NCBI GenBank assembly: GCA_024180945.1
Contig: JAKSGN010000035.1
Coordinates: forward strand, 2,480,001-2,544,000
Reading direction: 5' to 3'
Length of the DNA: 64,000 nucleotides
DNA from: Macrophomina tecta
Lineage: Eukaryota > Ascomycota > Dothideomycetes > Botryosphaeriales > Botryosphaeriaceae
The position numbers and the translations under genes were made by a program. Shown in pieces: positions 23,141 to 35,212 of this stretch (position 1 is its first letter; every line of letters starts with the position of its first letter). Under the pieces are notes generated by a model that worked only from the letters and a program-made list of their open reading frames with translations, did no database searches and was not told the DNA's origin.

Positions 23141-24366
23141 ATGAAGTCTCTCCGCTCGCCTAGCCGGGCAGCATGGCGCATCGCGCGCTCTTCGCTCTGC
23201 GGGAGCTGTCGAAGGACATATGCGACAGCCAATTCCGAGACTTCGCCAGCAGCTTCCGCCGCTGAGTTAGAGAGAGCTCGCGCATACTGCGCCAACCTCC
23301 TGCGGTAAGTCCACTCCTGCCTTCCTGCTGCAAGCAATTGCGTGCTGACTGCCTGTCCGCCACCAGCCACTACGATTCTCCGTCCTTCACGCTGCAGACT
23401 TTCATCCCGCCGCATGCCCGCGACGCATACCTCGCCATCCGCGCTTTCAACATCGACGTTGCCCGCGTCGCCGACCAGACCTCAAACACAACAGTAGGCC
23501 GCATGCGCATGCAGTTCTGGCGGGATGCTGTAACCCGCGCCCTGCAAGGATCACCGCCGAAGGAGCCAGTTGCAGTGCTGCTTGCTCATGCTGCTGAGGC
23601 ATTGAGCACACGTACTGATGGCCATGCGCGCCTCGGCAAGGCATGGTTTCTGCGCATTATCTCTGAACGCGAGAAGGCTTTAGGAAACCCCCCCTTTGCC
23701 AACCTGGCTGCTCTTGAGTCTTACGCTGAGAACACGTACTCGACGCTGTTGTACTTGACTTTGCAGGCCTTACCCATGGCTTCTGTCACTGCCGACCACC
23801 TCGCCTCCCACATCGGAAAGGCTACTGGGATTGCAACCGTCCTACGGGGTCTGCCACTCATCGCCTTTCCTCCCGCTCCCAACCATCATTCGAACCAGGC
23901 GGCCTTTGGCGGCGCATTGCCCGGCGGACGCCAAGGTGCTGTACTGCTTCCGCTAGACATAATGGCAGAGGCCGGTGTTAAGGAGGAAGATGTGTTGCGG
24001 TATGGGGCCGAAGCTACTGGTCTTCGCGATGCTGTCTTCGCTGTAGCGACAAGGGCGAATGACCATCTCATCACCGCCCGATCAATGTTGTCCAGTCTCC
24101 ATGCCGGTGGCGAAGTTGACCATGACTTCGAACATGTGCACGAGGAAGAGCATAGGTACAGCCCCCAGCAGCTCAGCGCGGGCACCCACACACAGCTTCA
24201 GGATGTGGAGAGGGGTTTCGGCGCACTGATGCCAGCGGTGGCGACTGGACTGTGGCTGGAAAAGCTGCAGAAGATGGACTTCGACGTCTTCAATCCAAAA
24301 CTAAGGACCACTGACTGGAAGTTGCCGTGGAGGGCCTATTGGGCCTTCCGTCAGAAGAAGATCTGA
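23141..24366 (+). CDS. NDUFAF6-like mitochondrial complex I assembly factor
   Basis: A member of the squalene/phytoene synthase fold family whose mitochondrial branch (NDUFAF6) assists complex I assembly. Two exons, 23141-23304 and 23367-24366, with a 62-nt intron, encode 387 residues. The first 40 residues are rich in Arg and Ser with no acidic residues (MKSLRSPSRAAWRIARSSL), a typical mitochondrial presequence. The body has YDSPSFTLQTFIPPHARDAY, LAIRAFNIDVARV, MRMQFWRDAV, YAENTYSTLLYLTLQAL and HIGKATGIATVLRGLP. The Asp-rich motifs of true prenyl-condensing enzymes are absent, which favours the assembly-factor branch. The ATG at 23141 is the first in frame; a GTG further upstream was rejected. 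Confidence 0.88.
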
Positions 24367-25814
24367 CCTCCAGAGGCAGATCTCCCGCCACGCGAAGAAA
24401 CATTGTTTGATTCAAAGAAACGGTTGCCAGGGTCCGTTACTGTCTCTTTAAGGTCTGGACCGGGCGCATGTCTCCAAGGGTTGACTATGCAGCAGTGGTC
24501 ATTGGTCATTACAGGCACCGTAAGCTAGATTGGTAGACCGATGGTTTTCTGGTCTGACGGCCTACGTGATCGGTGTCACTTGCATTGGCAGCAGCCCATC
24601 GGAAGGAAAAGCATGACCAGTCCGAACAACCGTTCTGACGTCGACGCACAGGAAAGCTAGTCAGCCATGTTGAGACAAATTACTTCAACGACCCGAGCTC
24701 GCATGTGGTACAACTCTGCGAATTGACCTCACACCTTCAGTGTAAAATAAGCACCTTGCAGACACTGCTCAACCATGTACTATATTCCATCGAAGATTAC
24801 GATGAGCTACCACAACGAAGTTACCGGATAATGTACCATCTTCTTTTAGGCTACGAGCTATCGTGGCGATACTTTGTGCCACCAAAGATACGGAAGTTCA
24901 AAACCAACGCCGGCTAAGTATATCTCTGCTTGCCACTGACAGAAGTTCCACGAATTACAGTGTTATGACTGAGTTCAAGACTTTGGGCCGGCCACGATCG
25001 GCTTTTACTCCATGTGGGCAACGGACATCGGTATCGGCATAAACTTCGCAGGTACTTTACGCCTCGAAATCTGCGGGCTCATGAAACACCTTATGGGCTC
25101 CTCGAACTGCGTCATACTGCAGTCACCGTTGTGAACATCCTTTCTTGTTCCATGTCTCTTGCTTTCATCCCTGCAAGCATATCCGTGATTCACAGTCTAA
25201 CACCAGTCCGGCCGAAATCTAATCCATAACTCCAGCCGTGGTAGCATATCGGATCGACAGATACTTCCTGCTAGCCGCATGTGTCCACGCGTCCCATCAC
25301 TGCCCGAGCCTGGTTCTGCTTCGTTTTCCAGCAAGTTAAACTCATCGGCAAACCTAAAAAGTTCACAATAAGGTTCTCCCAACGAGAATCACTAACGACG
25401 CACCAATGGACTCCCCACCTGCACACAAGGACCCTCTCCGTCTAGGATCCAGCACCGTGAATAAGTTCCCTAAGCCAGGGAGGTGTATATACCGAAAACA
25501 ACCTTGCATTAAAAGCCTAGCGGGCAAAATGAATGTATATGCCGCTTCCTCTCACACCACCGCGGCCGACTATCCCCCACGGGAACTCCACAGAGAAATT
25601 ACCCTCTCATCAAAGCATAAACTCGGTCCCAATGCATGTAACTATATCATCCTTCAGAACGCCCACCCCTCCCCCCATTGGTATCCCAGCCCAACCGCAC
25701 TGCACCGCCGATCAATGATCCCATGTTGGCGTTCCAGACCTTTCTCGATCCGCCTGATTGCCATCGCAGGGTCGGGAGTCAGTCAACCCGGCCGTGGCTG
25801 ATCGCGTTTTGCGT
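24367..25814. other. Intergenic between NDUFAF6-like and hydrophobin genes
   Basis: No supportable gene. Composition is near balanced and the short open frames on both strands share no family signature. The right end is the 3' region of the hydrophobin gene. Confidence 0.45.
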
Positions 25815-26567
25815 CTAGACGTCGTTGCAGAGAAGCGCGTCGCTGCCCTGCAAAAGAGACAAGAAAATAACAAGGATCCGTTAGCCTTGCCCAAGAAGAA
25901 CATGTCCAATCTCTTTCCTCGCACGCGGCCCGTTCCTGGGGGGTCACGTCACGTTCGTCCGTGCCCCCCCTTTCCCTTTCCGCAGGTCTCGGTATGCATG
26001 GGTGTATGGACACACACACATACGACGAATGTACGTCGGCCCAAAGATTGAGGTAATTGAGAAAGAGAGGGCGCGTGGTATATACCATACCCCGACCCGG
26101 TCTATAGGAGAGGTGGGATAAGAAGACCATTACCGAACTTACCAGGACAAGAGTGCAGCACAGCGCGGTCGTGCCCGACGCAGCGCAGGCGTCTCGGAAG
26201 GCGGGGATGTCGGCGACGTCACCGGCTGTGTGTCAGGGGATGTTAGTCTTTCCTTTTCCCTCCCCCTTGCTCTTGCTTTAGAAAAGGGGGTCAGGGGAAG
26301 AGTGGCACAGGGGGTGGCTGGTAGCTGAAGGCCCCCCCTCCGGAGAAAGGAGTGATGGGAGGTAGGTGAGGGTAGCTCACGGGAAGAGCAGGTCAGGCTG
26401 GCCAGGCCGGCAACGTCGAGCTGGCAGCACTGCGGCGACTCGATGCCCGGGCAGATTCCGGCCTGGCGGCTGAGGACGGCGCGGGCGTGCGGCTTCGGCT
26501 GCGTGATGGCCGTAGCGGAGGCAAGGGCCATGGCGACGGCGATGGCGGTGATGGCGGTGAGTTGCAT
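25815..26567 (-). CDS. Class II hydrophobin
   Basis: A small secreted amphipathic protein that coats hyphae or spores at air-water interfaces. Three exons, 26567-26381, 26225-26143 and 25847-25815, encode 100 residues; introns are 155 nt and 295 nt. A signal peptide (MQLTAITAIAVAMALASATA) precedes a short propeptide-like stretch. All eight cysteines are present in hydrophobin order: C39, C47-C48, C60, C76, C85-C86, C97. Spacings are 7, 11, 15, 8 and 10 residues, close to the class II pattern. Only the third exon supplies C97 and the terminus GSDALLCNDV, so a model without it would lack the last cysteine. The first spacing (7) is a little short for the class. No other hydrophobin or surface gene lies beside it. 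Confidence 0.9.
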
Positions 26568-27611
26568 TTTTGGAGACGTGCAGCTACTTTTCGGATACTT
26601 GATTGTGCGAATGAAGGTGACTGAGGATGATTGATGAGCTGTCGGTGGGTCTTTTTGGATCTCGAAGCCATCTCTTTATACGCGGTCTTCCTCCAAGCTG
26701 TTGATGGGCGTGGTGTATTATCTCTGGCATTGCTTCTTCTCTCCCCACGCTATACCATCGCTCGTCCTTACGAGCAAGCTGAGCTAGAGGATCTTCTGCC
26801 ATTCAAAGATAGAAGCAGCCAAATGGTATGAAACCGGAGTTGTGGTGTTCTGACATAACGTGGGAGCCTGATAAGGGATCATGCGGAGTTTTCCCACCGA
26901 GTGGAAGTCTTGTTATGGCATCCCTATTGCACGACCTATGAATACCCCACGACAGTAACCGGGACAGCTAGCCAGAGAAGAGTGTGATCTTCAAATGTTG
27001 ACGGGCTATCCAAGCTTGGAGCACGCGGCTTGTGATGTTGGTGGGGACGAGAGCACGACGATCTGCCCAAAAGGGCAAGTACTCCATGAGAGATGTCGAT
27101 CTTCCTGCTTGAAAGAAGAAAACCTGGGCAAGTTGTTGGTTGGAGTGCAGCTGGCAGATCGCGCATGTACCCCAAATCCGGCCAAGTCGAGAGATAAGGG
27201 GAGACTGGAAAAAGAAAACCTTACATGTTGGACGGACCGACAGGACGCTTCCGGAGATCTCTTTATCATGCTAGTGCTATCCTTAGATCTGTTTGTGAGC
27301 AACGTATTTCCACCGTTAAAAGGTATGGTAACGTCAGGTACGAACGCGCGCAGGAAGTAGTCCAGGCATACACCTAGATGTAAATGTCTAGGAAAACACC
27401 TCATAAACATTTGCTTCAACGCTCCATGGGAGGAGTGTACTGCAATGTTTTGATACCGACCTCGGATTTAGTACCTCGACTATCCAGGAATGAGCTATTG
27501 CTAGTCGGAGGCGGATTTCATAGTTCGAAATAGCCCATGTCGATCCACGGTGCTTTTAGCGGTCGTAGTGGAGTTCTTATCTATCAATACTATGGGCTAT
27601 TGACAGATACA

Positions 27612-27642
<31 letters not shown>

Positions 27643-30600
27643 TTGGGGGTGGGGGGGTTGGGGGTTGGGGGGTTTTGTAAACGAGGCCAGCTTCTGCATC
27701 CGGATGGTTTGAAAGGAGACCTCGAAGAAATGTGCTTCGACTAGCAGTTTTCGCCCGAAAGTAAGCAAACCCCCCTTGAGGGCTTGGCTGCGGTTAAAGC
27801 TAGGGATTTACTCGTACTCCGCAGAACCCCTGGTAGAAAAACGTAAACAAAGTCGAAAGGATGGCACGATAGCCCCAGAAATTGAAGTTGGAGCCGCGCT
27901 AAAGTACCTTGAGAAGGTTACCGACGACTTGCTTCCACTTAAGGACAACTCCACAGAAAGGCGGACATAATTTGCGCACATTTCGAGTCCGAGAATTTCA
28001 TGCCGAGCCCCGCGGGGGAGAGCAGGGGGAGGGGGGAAGATGTCCAGGGAGACAAACATAAGATCTGTTGTCAGGTGAACCCCCACACGACACAAATGAA
28101 AGAAGGAGAAGAGTTAGATTGACACGTCTCGAGCTGCTCTCTATTCGCGACGAATGGATGAATCAAAACATAGGGGGTGGAAGCAAGGGTAAGCATCAGG
28201 CTGAAGGAGGGAATGCCCTTTGGGTTCGACATAAAGCCGGAGGCACGGACGGAACGCTACGTGGTCCATGATAAGTAGGCGTGCTTTCCGCCGATCGACT
28301 ATGCTTGTGATCGGCTAGAGACAAACCTCAGTCAGTGTGGGCAGTCGGCTGTGGTGTAACACGTCTGAGCAACTCTGCACAACGGTGCTTCGAGTGTTCA
28401 ATGCACAAGCTGCCCCACGCTAAACTTGGTGGACGATCGGAAGACAGTATAGCGAGGGAGGCAAGGTGGGTTGCCTAATGTGGGAAAGGCCATGTAGCTG
28501 TCTGTCCACAAGTCGCTGCAAGTATTGCATCGTGCGGCTGAGGCGCAGGCTATCAAGCGATCTTTGGGATCCGAATCCGGAGGCAGGGGCGCTGGCGTAA
28601 GCGCGGGCCGTCGAGCCAGTCGGCTAGGGCCAGCAAAACACATCGCATTCCGTGGTCACGAGCCGTGAGAGATACTGGAGGCGACGAAGATGAACCGGAG
28701 GGCGTTGTGAGAGGACACCAGCCCTGGTAAATAGCCGTGGCAGCGTACGGCCAGCGGCGACGCCTGCTGGCAGTCGTCAGCGCTTAGGCTGAAGTGAGCG
28801 GGGTAGGCTAGGGAGTGTGGTGGTCGCGCCGCACAAGAAAGGGTGCGTTTATCTGGACCAGGATGGCTTTGCGGGGCCTCGTGACGGGCGGGAGGGGGTT
28901 GAGAAATGGAATTTGGTTGAAATGGGCACCCATCTCCACGCTGCTGCACCCGCAGCACACGCCGGCCAAGCTCACCGCCACTGGCTGCCCGCGGCCGGCC
29001 GACGTAAGAGTAAAATTGCCGTCCGGTACCGTGTGTACGAGCGCCGAATGATGAGTCAGGGCGGCGACAGGGCGCGTTCTGGGCGCATGATTGGCGGCCG
29101 CTGTTTCCAAAATGCTGCAGACGGAAGATGGGCTGCGCTTGTCAGCACGGCCATGACGAGCGCTAGCCAGCAGCCCCGGCTTTTGTGTTCACTGACAGGC
29201 CTCTCCTGCCTTTTCCCGAATACGTGTCTGCGCAGGGCCGGGATGCATTACTTCGAGAGCCCGCTACTGCGACGCCGGAACGACGGGCGTCCCACGGCTG
29301 GTAAGATGAGAGGACAGCGGATGAAGCCAACAACGCGCTCCTGCTAGCAGACCGATCTGTCCCCTCCTGGGCCTCTCCCGTGTTCAAGGGGGGGCAAAAC
29401 CTCGGCTGCAATCCGATCGTCGACATCGAACCTGCGGCACGGAGGAAGCCCGAGCGGCCTGTCAGATCAATGACGCAGGCATATAGCATAGCGACATAAC
29501 AGTGGCCCGCCCGGCCAGGGAGTGTGTGGCCTGCATATCGCCGGGGCCGCCGGCTTCTGGGACCTAGGGGGAGAAAAGAGAGACTCGCTGTTATTCTCGG
29601 CAGCGCGCAGCGAAAGCACGCACACCCCAATATTTGCAGGCGTACGTGATGGTGTCCGGCCGGACACCACCGCTGCAGCTCGGCGATTTATTTGCAGCCC
29701 TGGCGCGTCGACGTCGTCGTCGTCGTACAGAGAGCGGATCAGCGCCGGCCGGCGAAAAGCATCGCGAGGGACGCCGCGACTAGCCCTGCGCCGTATTGTA
29801 CCCACCATGACCAGACACGGCTCGCATCCAACAGGCGCCGTCGGCTCGCAGAGGAGCAGGCACTGCAGCTGGGCGGCAAAGGTCACCCAAAGGATTCGCC
29901 GTGGGATGGAAGATCTGCGCCGTGCTTTTCTGGTCGGCTGTTGCACCCCTCCCGTCTCCCCCACGGAGGGGTGCGCGTCCGACGTCCTGCTACGCTCAGC
30001 CGGATGGCGCTCCAGAGGAAGCGAGTTGCCGCGAGCGAGGGTGGTTTATTGGCGGCCGGCCAGCCAGCCAGCAGCAGCCTTGCGACGCGCCTCAGGTGCC
30101 GGCCGGCATGGAACGAGCGAGCAAATGTGAGCGGGGATCGGCGCGCGCGCTGGCTGGGGGGAGGGCTTGTGGCCAGTGGGAGCACGGGGGAAGCAGTCAC
30201 GCCGCGCAGTGGATGCAGCAGGTCGAAGGTTCGAGGAGGGCGCTCGTAATAATTGCGATCAACCAACGGCCGGCGCGTGGGCGGCGGGAGCGTGGCACTG
30301 GCAGGACGGGCGGCGCGGCGTTGAAGAGTGCCGACGAATTGCGCGGTGAGTGACTCGTGGAGGGCGCGCCTTCAAACACAGCACAAATGTGACGCTAGGG
30401 GTCGGTCTAGATCCAGCGCTGGAGGCTGAAAGCGATGGGGGAGGCACGGGCCAGGTCGCCGGGATTATCCGCTCCGCAGCAGGAAATGCCTGCAAACCGT
30501 GGAGACTGATCCACCCACTGTGCCCCTCGCCAACGAGAGCGCGCGACGGAGACTCCGGGACCGGGCGACCTCCCTCTTTGGCGGCTAGCCTGCTCACACC

Positions 30601-32940
30601 CGCATCATCAGCGCCCTTCTTTGCTCAGCCACGTTGCGCTGCCGTTCCTCCGGTCATACGCCGCCCGCCCATGCACCACTCCGCCGGTACGTCATCTTCC
30701 TTGCTCGCCTGTTGTGCGACCGCCGCCAGCGTCTGCCTACACTCGCAGATGCTTGCAGTGTGTCCTGTACTGCGCTCGCCCGCAGCCCTCGCCCCGTCGC
30801 AGCCCTCCGTTGCTCGACGCCCACACGCCGCCCGGAGGTGGAGCGCAGCAGTGTTTCACTGAAACCGCCGCCCGCTGTCCCACTCCGGGCAGGGCATCAC
30901 GCTGGATCGTCTCCGCCGACGGAGATAGCACATCAGCAGAGGCAGCCCTCCGCTGTGGCCGCGTCGCAGACTCTGGCCGCGAGTCGTGGCCGCTCTGACC
31001 CTGCAGATCTCGCCAACGAACAGAGAAACCTCGCCAGTGCGCTTCGCGAGCCCGGTGCGGCAGGGCGGCCCCAGAAGTACGCCGGAGTCAGGACGTTTCT
31101 GGAATGCGTTGGACGCAGGCGGCGCAGTGGGTCGAGCGCCTCGCGCCGCCTGTCAGCATTTCGGCCAGCGCATACCCAGGAGGCAAGCCAAGCGAGCGTG
31201 CGAGCAACTTTTTTTTTCCTTTTTGCAGGGGTGGCCCAGACAGAGGGACCGTGGACCGTTGCGGGGCAGATCGCAGCTCATGCGGGCGAAGGCTTCTGCA
31301 CTCAAGATCGCCGCCGGGTGCGTGCCAGGGGAGACGATGGTCTTCGGCGCTTCGACGGGACGCTGCGTGCCCGGCTCACGTTCACGTCGAACAAGGAGTA
31401 CATACGAGCGAGAGTCAGCAAGCCACAACTCCTAGCAGCCCGCTTCCATCCACCGGCATCGGCCGCTCTAGCAATTTCACTGCCTGGGACGAATCAAGCA
31501 GCTCAGACGCTCGCGAGTGAAACCTCGTCGTACCTGGAGACACTGCTGCTGACGCGCGCCGCCTGATTCGGCTCCGTGCCGTGCGGACTTGCCGCCGCGC
31601 CAGAGAAAAAGAGGCTCCTCCACTCTTTCACCGCTTTGGATGTGGGCGTGAAATGACGGCGGCTGTTGATCCGTCTGACATGCGGATTGCCAGCATTTCG
31701 TAGTTTCAGAACCAGGCGCCCCTTCGCGCCTCTCCAGCCGCCGACGAATGCGCCGCCGCAGCCGACAACCGTGATGAGAGGCCCAGCAGCGCGGCTGAGC
31801 GCCGGCCGACGCCTGCACGGCAAGGGCCGTTCTGATTGCTTCAATCTCCGCTGAGCTTGTGGGCACGGCCGTTAACCCCAAGGATGCGATCCTGCATCAC
31901 CCAGCCCGACGAGGGGCCGCGCTTGGTTTAAGTCTTGCAGGGCTTTGATGAGTAGCGAATGGCGGCCCTTCCTGCCCGGATCGCTGCCCGGCAGCGCGGC
32001 CCAGCCAACCCCACTACCACCAGCACCGAAAAAAGACCCCCCCCCCCTTGGCGTCAAAGATCTCGTAGCGGTCGTACGATTGGCTCCAGCCCCGGTCCTA
32101 GCCTCTGAGCAACACCCACACCACCTCGCTCGCTTTTGCTGCACCAGCGCGGCTAAAGCGTGGGCATGCTCTCCATCGCCCTCCGGCCTGCCGAGCCTCA
32201 TGCGTGATCTTCCTTACTCGAACATCGCTCACGCCTAGTGCCACCGCGCGGCGATTGACCGCTTCCTCCAGCCATGACGGCTCCCTGCCGCCGGGCCCCC
32301 ATCGTCATGCGCAAATGCGGTAGGTCGGTAGCTGACTGCACGGTCTGCAGGTGTCGGTCGTCTCGTCACCCTTCCCTGCCCCGTCGCACATCCCTACCCG
32401 CAGCACTGCTGGTGTTTTCGCGCCTCCTGCTTAGCGTTCAGGTTCCAACCAGCGCCTGCGGCAAGGAGCTCCGTTGCGCCATGATACATACCCGTGCAAT
32501 CAAGCCGCGTTGCCCGCTTTAGCACCGGTCCCCACCTGGCCCTCTGATTCGGCTGTCGTTAGTTTTCTGTCGGCTGCATCCACGATCATGATTAAAGATC
32601 AGCTTGCCCTGTCCAAGCCTCCAGCCCGTGCCACACCGGCTACCTGCACCCAACTAGTCGGTTTGACGATGAGCACGTCTGCTGCCATCCCCGTAAATGG
32701 GATTTTCACTAAGAACGGGCGACCTGCGCAGGCCTGGCCCTAGTTGTGAACCGGGAGTTCCACCGAGGGTACATGACCCTAGTACCGCCCACGAGCCGCC
32801 GTATACTACCCACCCAACCTTGACACATGGGGTAATACTCGTCTGTCTGAGCGGGCTCCCGACCTAACGATCCTTTTAGCTGCCTCAGCCCCTTGTCCCG
32901 GCCAACACGTAAGTTGACAGTCAATTTCCATATAATACCG
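26568..32940. other. Large gene-free interval
   Basis: About 6.4 kb without a supportable gene. The first part is the hydrophobin promoter. Around 27610-27677 there is a T-run, a (GT)n tract and a G-rich run. From about 28800 to 31600 the DNA is very GC-rich, so long overlapping open frames occur on both strands by chance. None shows domain-like sequence or fungal codon bias. The last kilobase, pyrimidine-rich, probably holds the leader and promoter of the gene at 32941. A long non-coding transcript or a long 5' leader cannot be excluded. Confidence 0.45.
27611..27676. repeat. Simple repeat: poly-T, (GT)n and G-rich tract
   Basis: Consecutive T10, about nine GT units and a purine-poor G-rich stretch (GGGGGTGGGGGGG). 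This is low-complexity sequence with no terminal repeats, inside the gene-free interval. Confidence 0.85.
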
Positions 32941-34107
32941 ATGGTCAGCCTCTTCCTTCGAAGGCCTTTTGGACACCAACCAAACACCACACCAAGCATG
33001 CATGCAACATCGCCATACTCCACTGCCGCCTCCACCTCTCCTCTGTTCTCCCAACGGGAGCAGAGGCACACCTATGGCTGCAACAACTCGTCTAAGCGGT
33101 CTTCTCGCATCGAAAAGCCGCGCAGCATCCACAACAGTCCTACCGGTCACGAGAGACGGAAGACTACCTCGGCCGCCAAGCGCTACGTCACGTTGGAGGA
33201 TCGATGGAACATGATGTTTGGACCGGGAGATGAGGAGATGCAAGATAGTAGCAACACCAGCGGGTTCTCATCATCAACTCGCCCCGTCAGCTGGCACCCA
33301 TCCTCATCGAACTACTTCAACTCGAGCCCGGCCAATGAGCTTTCCAGCCTAAATGGTGGCTATGAATTCCCCGACCATACGTCAGCGTACCCCAGTCCCG
33401 CTTCCGGCTACGCCTCGAATTCCGCACTGGCCTACCTCTCGGTCTTGGCACAACGGAAACAAGAGAGCTTTCCCCTTGCTACCCTCGATAATGACTCATC
33501 CATGGAAACTTCTCCCTTCCCGGACTACCACGAGTCCACCGCACCAACTTCATCGTTCTCCGAGATGACGCCCGCCCCATCTCAACAAACATGGTCTACC
33601 GCTGGCGCTCCCACTTCGCACCCTCGCATCCAATCCGATTCACCGGACTGCTTGCCCATCCAGAATCCGGAAGAGGATGTTGACTGCATGGATGAGGATT
33701 CACCAAAGGAGTCAGGGAATGTACTAGTCGGCATGGGCCTATATGACCCGCCCAACTACGAATCAATGTTGACTTCTGGTTTGGGCAAAGGACTTAAACT
33801 CGAAGAGACATGGCAACCGCCGCCAGAGATTGATGAGGAGAAGGAGGATGCAGACGATGACAGTTCAGACGAGGAGAGCATCGAGGAAGCACCAGAGCCA
33901 CCCAAACAGTCGGATGATGTGGATGACAAGCGATGCTGGAGACTGAATGCGGCAGCACAAGCAGTTCCGGCATCTGACCTTTCTGGACGGAGCTTCCTGC
34001 TTGAAGATGAAGAGACGTACACAAACGAATGGTGGTACCAGCAGTTGAAGCAGCCCACGGCACAGGATGCTGGGCTCGGCTATGGCTGGCTGCAACCGCA
34101 ATGTTGA
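32941..34107 (+). CDS. Acidic Ser-rich protein of unknown function
   Basis: A single exon encodes 388 residues from the ATG at 32941; the frame is open a little further upstream but only from a TTG. The protein is mostly disordered: Ser/Thr/Pro-rich in the first half and strongly acidic near 300-330 (EEKEDADDDSSDEESIEE). Short ordered-looking blocks are RYVTLEDRWNMMFGPGDEEM near residue 90-115, NVLVGMGLYDPPNYESMLTS, LGKGLKLEETWQPPPE and a C-terminal ETYTNEWWYQQLKQP. I believe these blocks recur in an uncharacterised Pezizomycotina family, but I cannot name a function. The unusually long gene-free DNA upstream suggests complex regulation, which is inference only. Confidence 0.75.
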   Translation: MVSLFLRRPFGHQPNTTPSMHATSPYSTAASTSPLFSQREQRHTYGCNNSSKRSSRIEKPRSIHNSPTGHERRKTTSAAKRYVTLEDRWNMMFGPGDEEMQDSSNTSGFSSSTRPVSWHPSSSNYFNSSPANELSSLNGGYEFPDHTSAYPSPASGYASNSALAYLSVLAQRKQESFPLATLDNDSSMETSPFPDYHESTAPTSSFSEMTPAPSQQTWSTAGAPTSHPRIQSDSPDCLPIQNPEEDVDCMDEDSPKESGNVLVGMGLYDPPNYESMLTSGLGKGLKLEETWQPPPEIDEEKEDADDDSSDEESIEEAPEPPKQSDDVDDKRCWRLNAAAQAVPASDLSGRSFLLEDEETYTNEWWYQQLKQPTAQDAGLGYGWLQPQC

Positions 34108-35212
34108 GAAAGGAATTCACGAGGACACAGCATGGCATAGCGATGGCGTTCTGCATATTGATTGATTTCAGGAAGGCAACTTTCCGGACTTTTTGTCGGC
34201 ACGCTTGCGCCCACGCGAGCTTGGCGACGTGATGAATGACACTTAGAGATACCCCAGCGGCGGCACTTTGGTAGATAGCACAAAAAAAATATGAATTATC
34301 TAAAACAACGGCTTGGAAGTGTCCGGAATTGACGTGTCTCGTGTGCGGACGGCTCGGGAATGTTTTTCACGGCACAGGCCGGTCCGGGCGAACGCTTCGA
34401 TCGGTCAGGAAGGTCATGCAGGGCAAGGCGAGAAGCGAGGAAGAAAAAAAAAAAAAAAGGATATTTGGCGCGCACGGGGCGTGACCTTGGCTCAGTGGGT
34501 CGTGTTGCGGCAGCGGAACGGGCTCATGGCCATGTGCAACGCCCACGGCTTGAGGCTTGGCTGATGTCTCCAGCTCATCGGTTTTGCATCTGACTTTGGC
34601 AAAAGGCGGGCTGGCTATGGCGGGGGCCGAGGGGCAGGGGTTCCACATTGGTCGTGTGCGTGTGCCTGCGCGGGAATACAGCAAGACGAAACAGCGCCCG
34701 GTGTGGCGGGGCGGGCATGCAGGACAAGGGCCGGGCACGCACGACGACGACCAGGGCGGCGCGAGGCAGAGAGCGGGCGGGCGAGGGAGGGATGAGGCGC
34801 GTGTGGCAGCATACTTCCGTAGCGGCATCCTCCAGAGGGCGGGCTCCTGGCAATCTAACCGTGGTGCGTTTGCACCAGGCAGGGGTGCCGCGGCCGCGCT
34901 AGGGCGTTAGCGGCTTCTTTAATTCAGCACAACGCAACGCCCGAATATTCGACGCGCACTCCGGATGCACGCACGCACGCACGCACGTAACAAACCGCCT
35001 GACGACTGACCGGCCGGCCCGCCGCCAAACGCGCACCGCGGCGCTAGCTTACTGCCTGCCTGCCTGCCTCTCTGGCTGGCCCCGTCCGCATCCCGTCCCC
35101 TCTGCTGAACCCAGCCACACCCCCAAGCCAGCGCTGCCGGAAGCGGGCATCGACGCACCATTTGTCACATCGCCTTACCGCCCTCGATTGCTGCTGCCTC
35201 GACGCCGACTCC
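34108..35212. other. Intergenic between unknown gene and las1
   Basis: No supportable gene. It contains an A15 tract near 34445 and a short ACGC tandem repeat near 34968-34987. The right end is GC-rich and likely the las1 promoter. Confidence 0.45.
34967..34987. repeat. ACGC tandem microsatellite
   Basis: About five perfect CACG/ACGC units in a GC-rich promoter-side region upstream of las1. Confidence 0.7.

Noticed and set aside
28210..28230. Possible tRNA T-arm (GGGTTCGAC)
   Set aside because: No matching acceptor, D-arm or anticodon stem could be folded around it; the other GGTTCGA-like strings in the gaps fail in the same way.
30634..31566. 310-residue open frame on the plus strand
   Set aside because: It lies in very GC-rich DNA with long frames on both strands, is Arg/Ala/Ser-rich, lacks any domain-like block, and overlaps competing frames of similar length.
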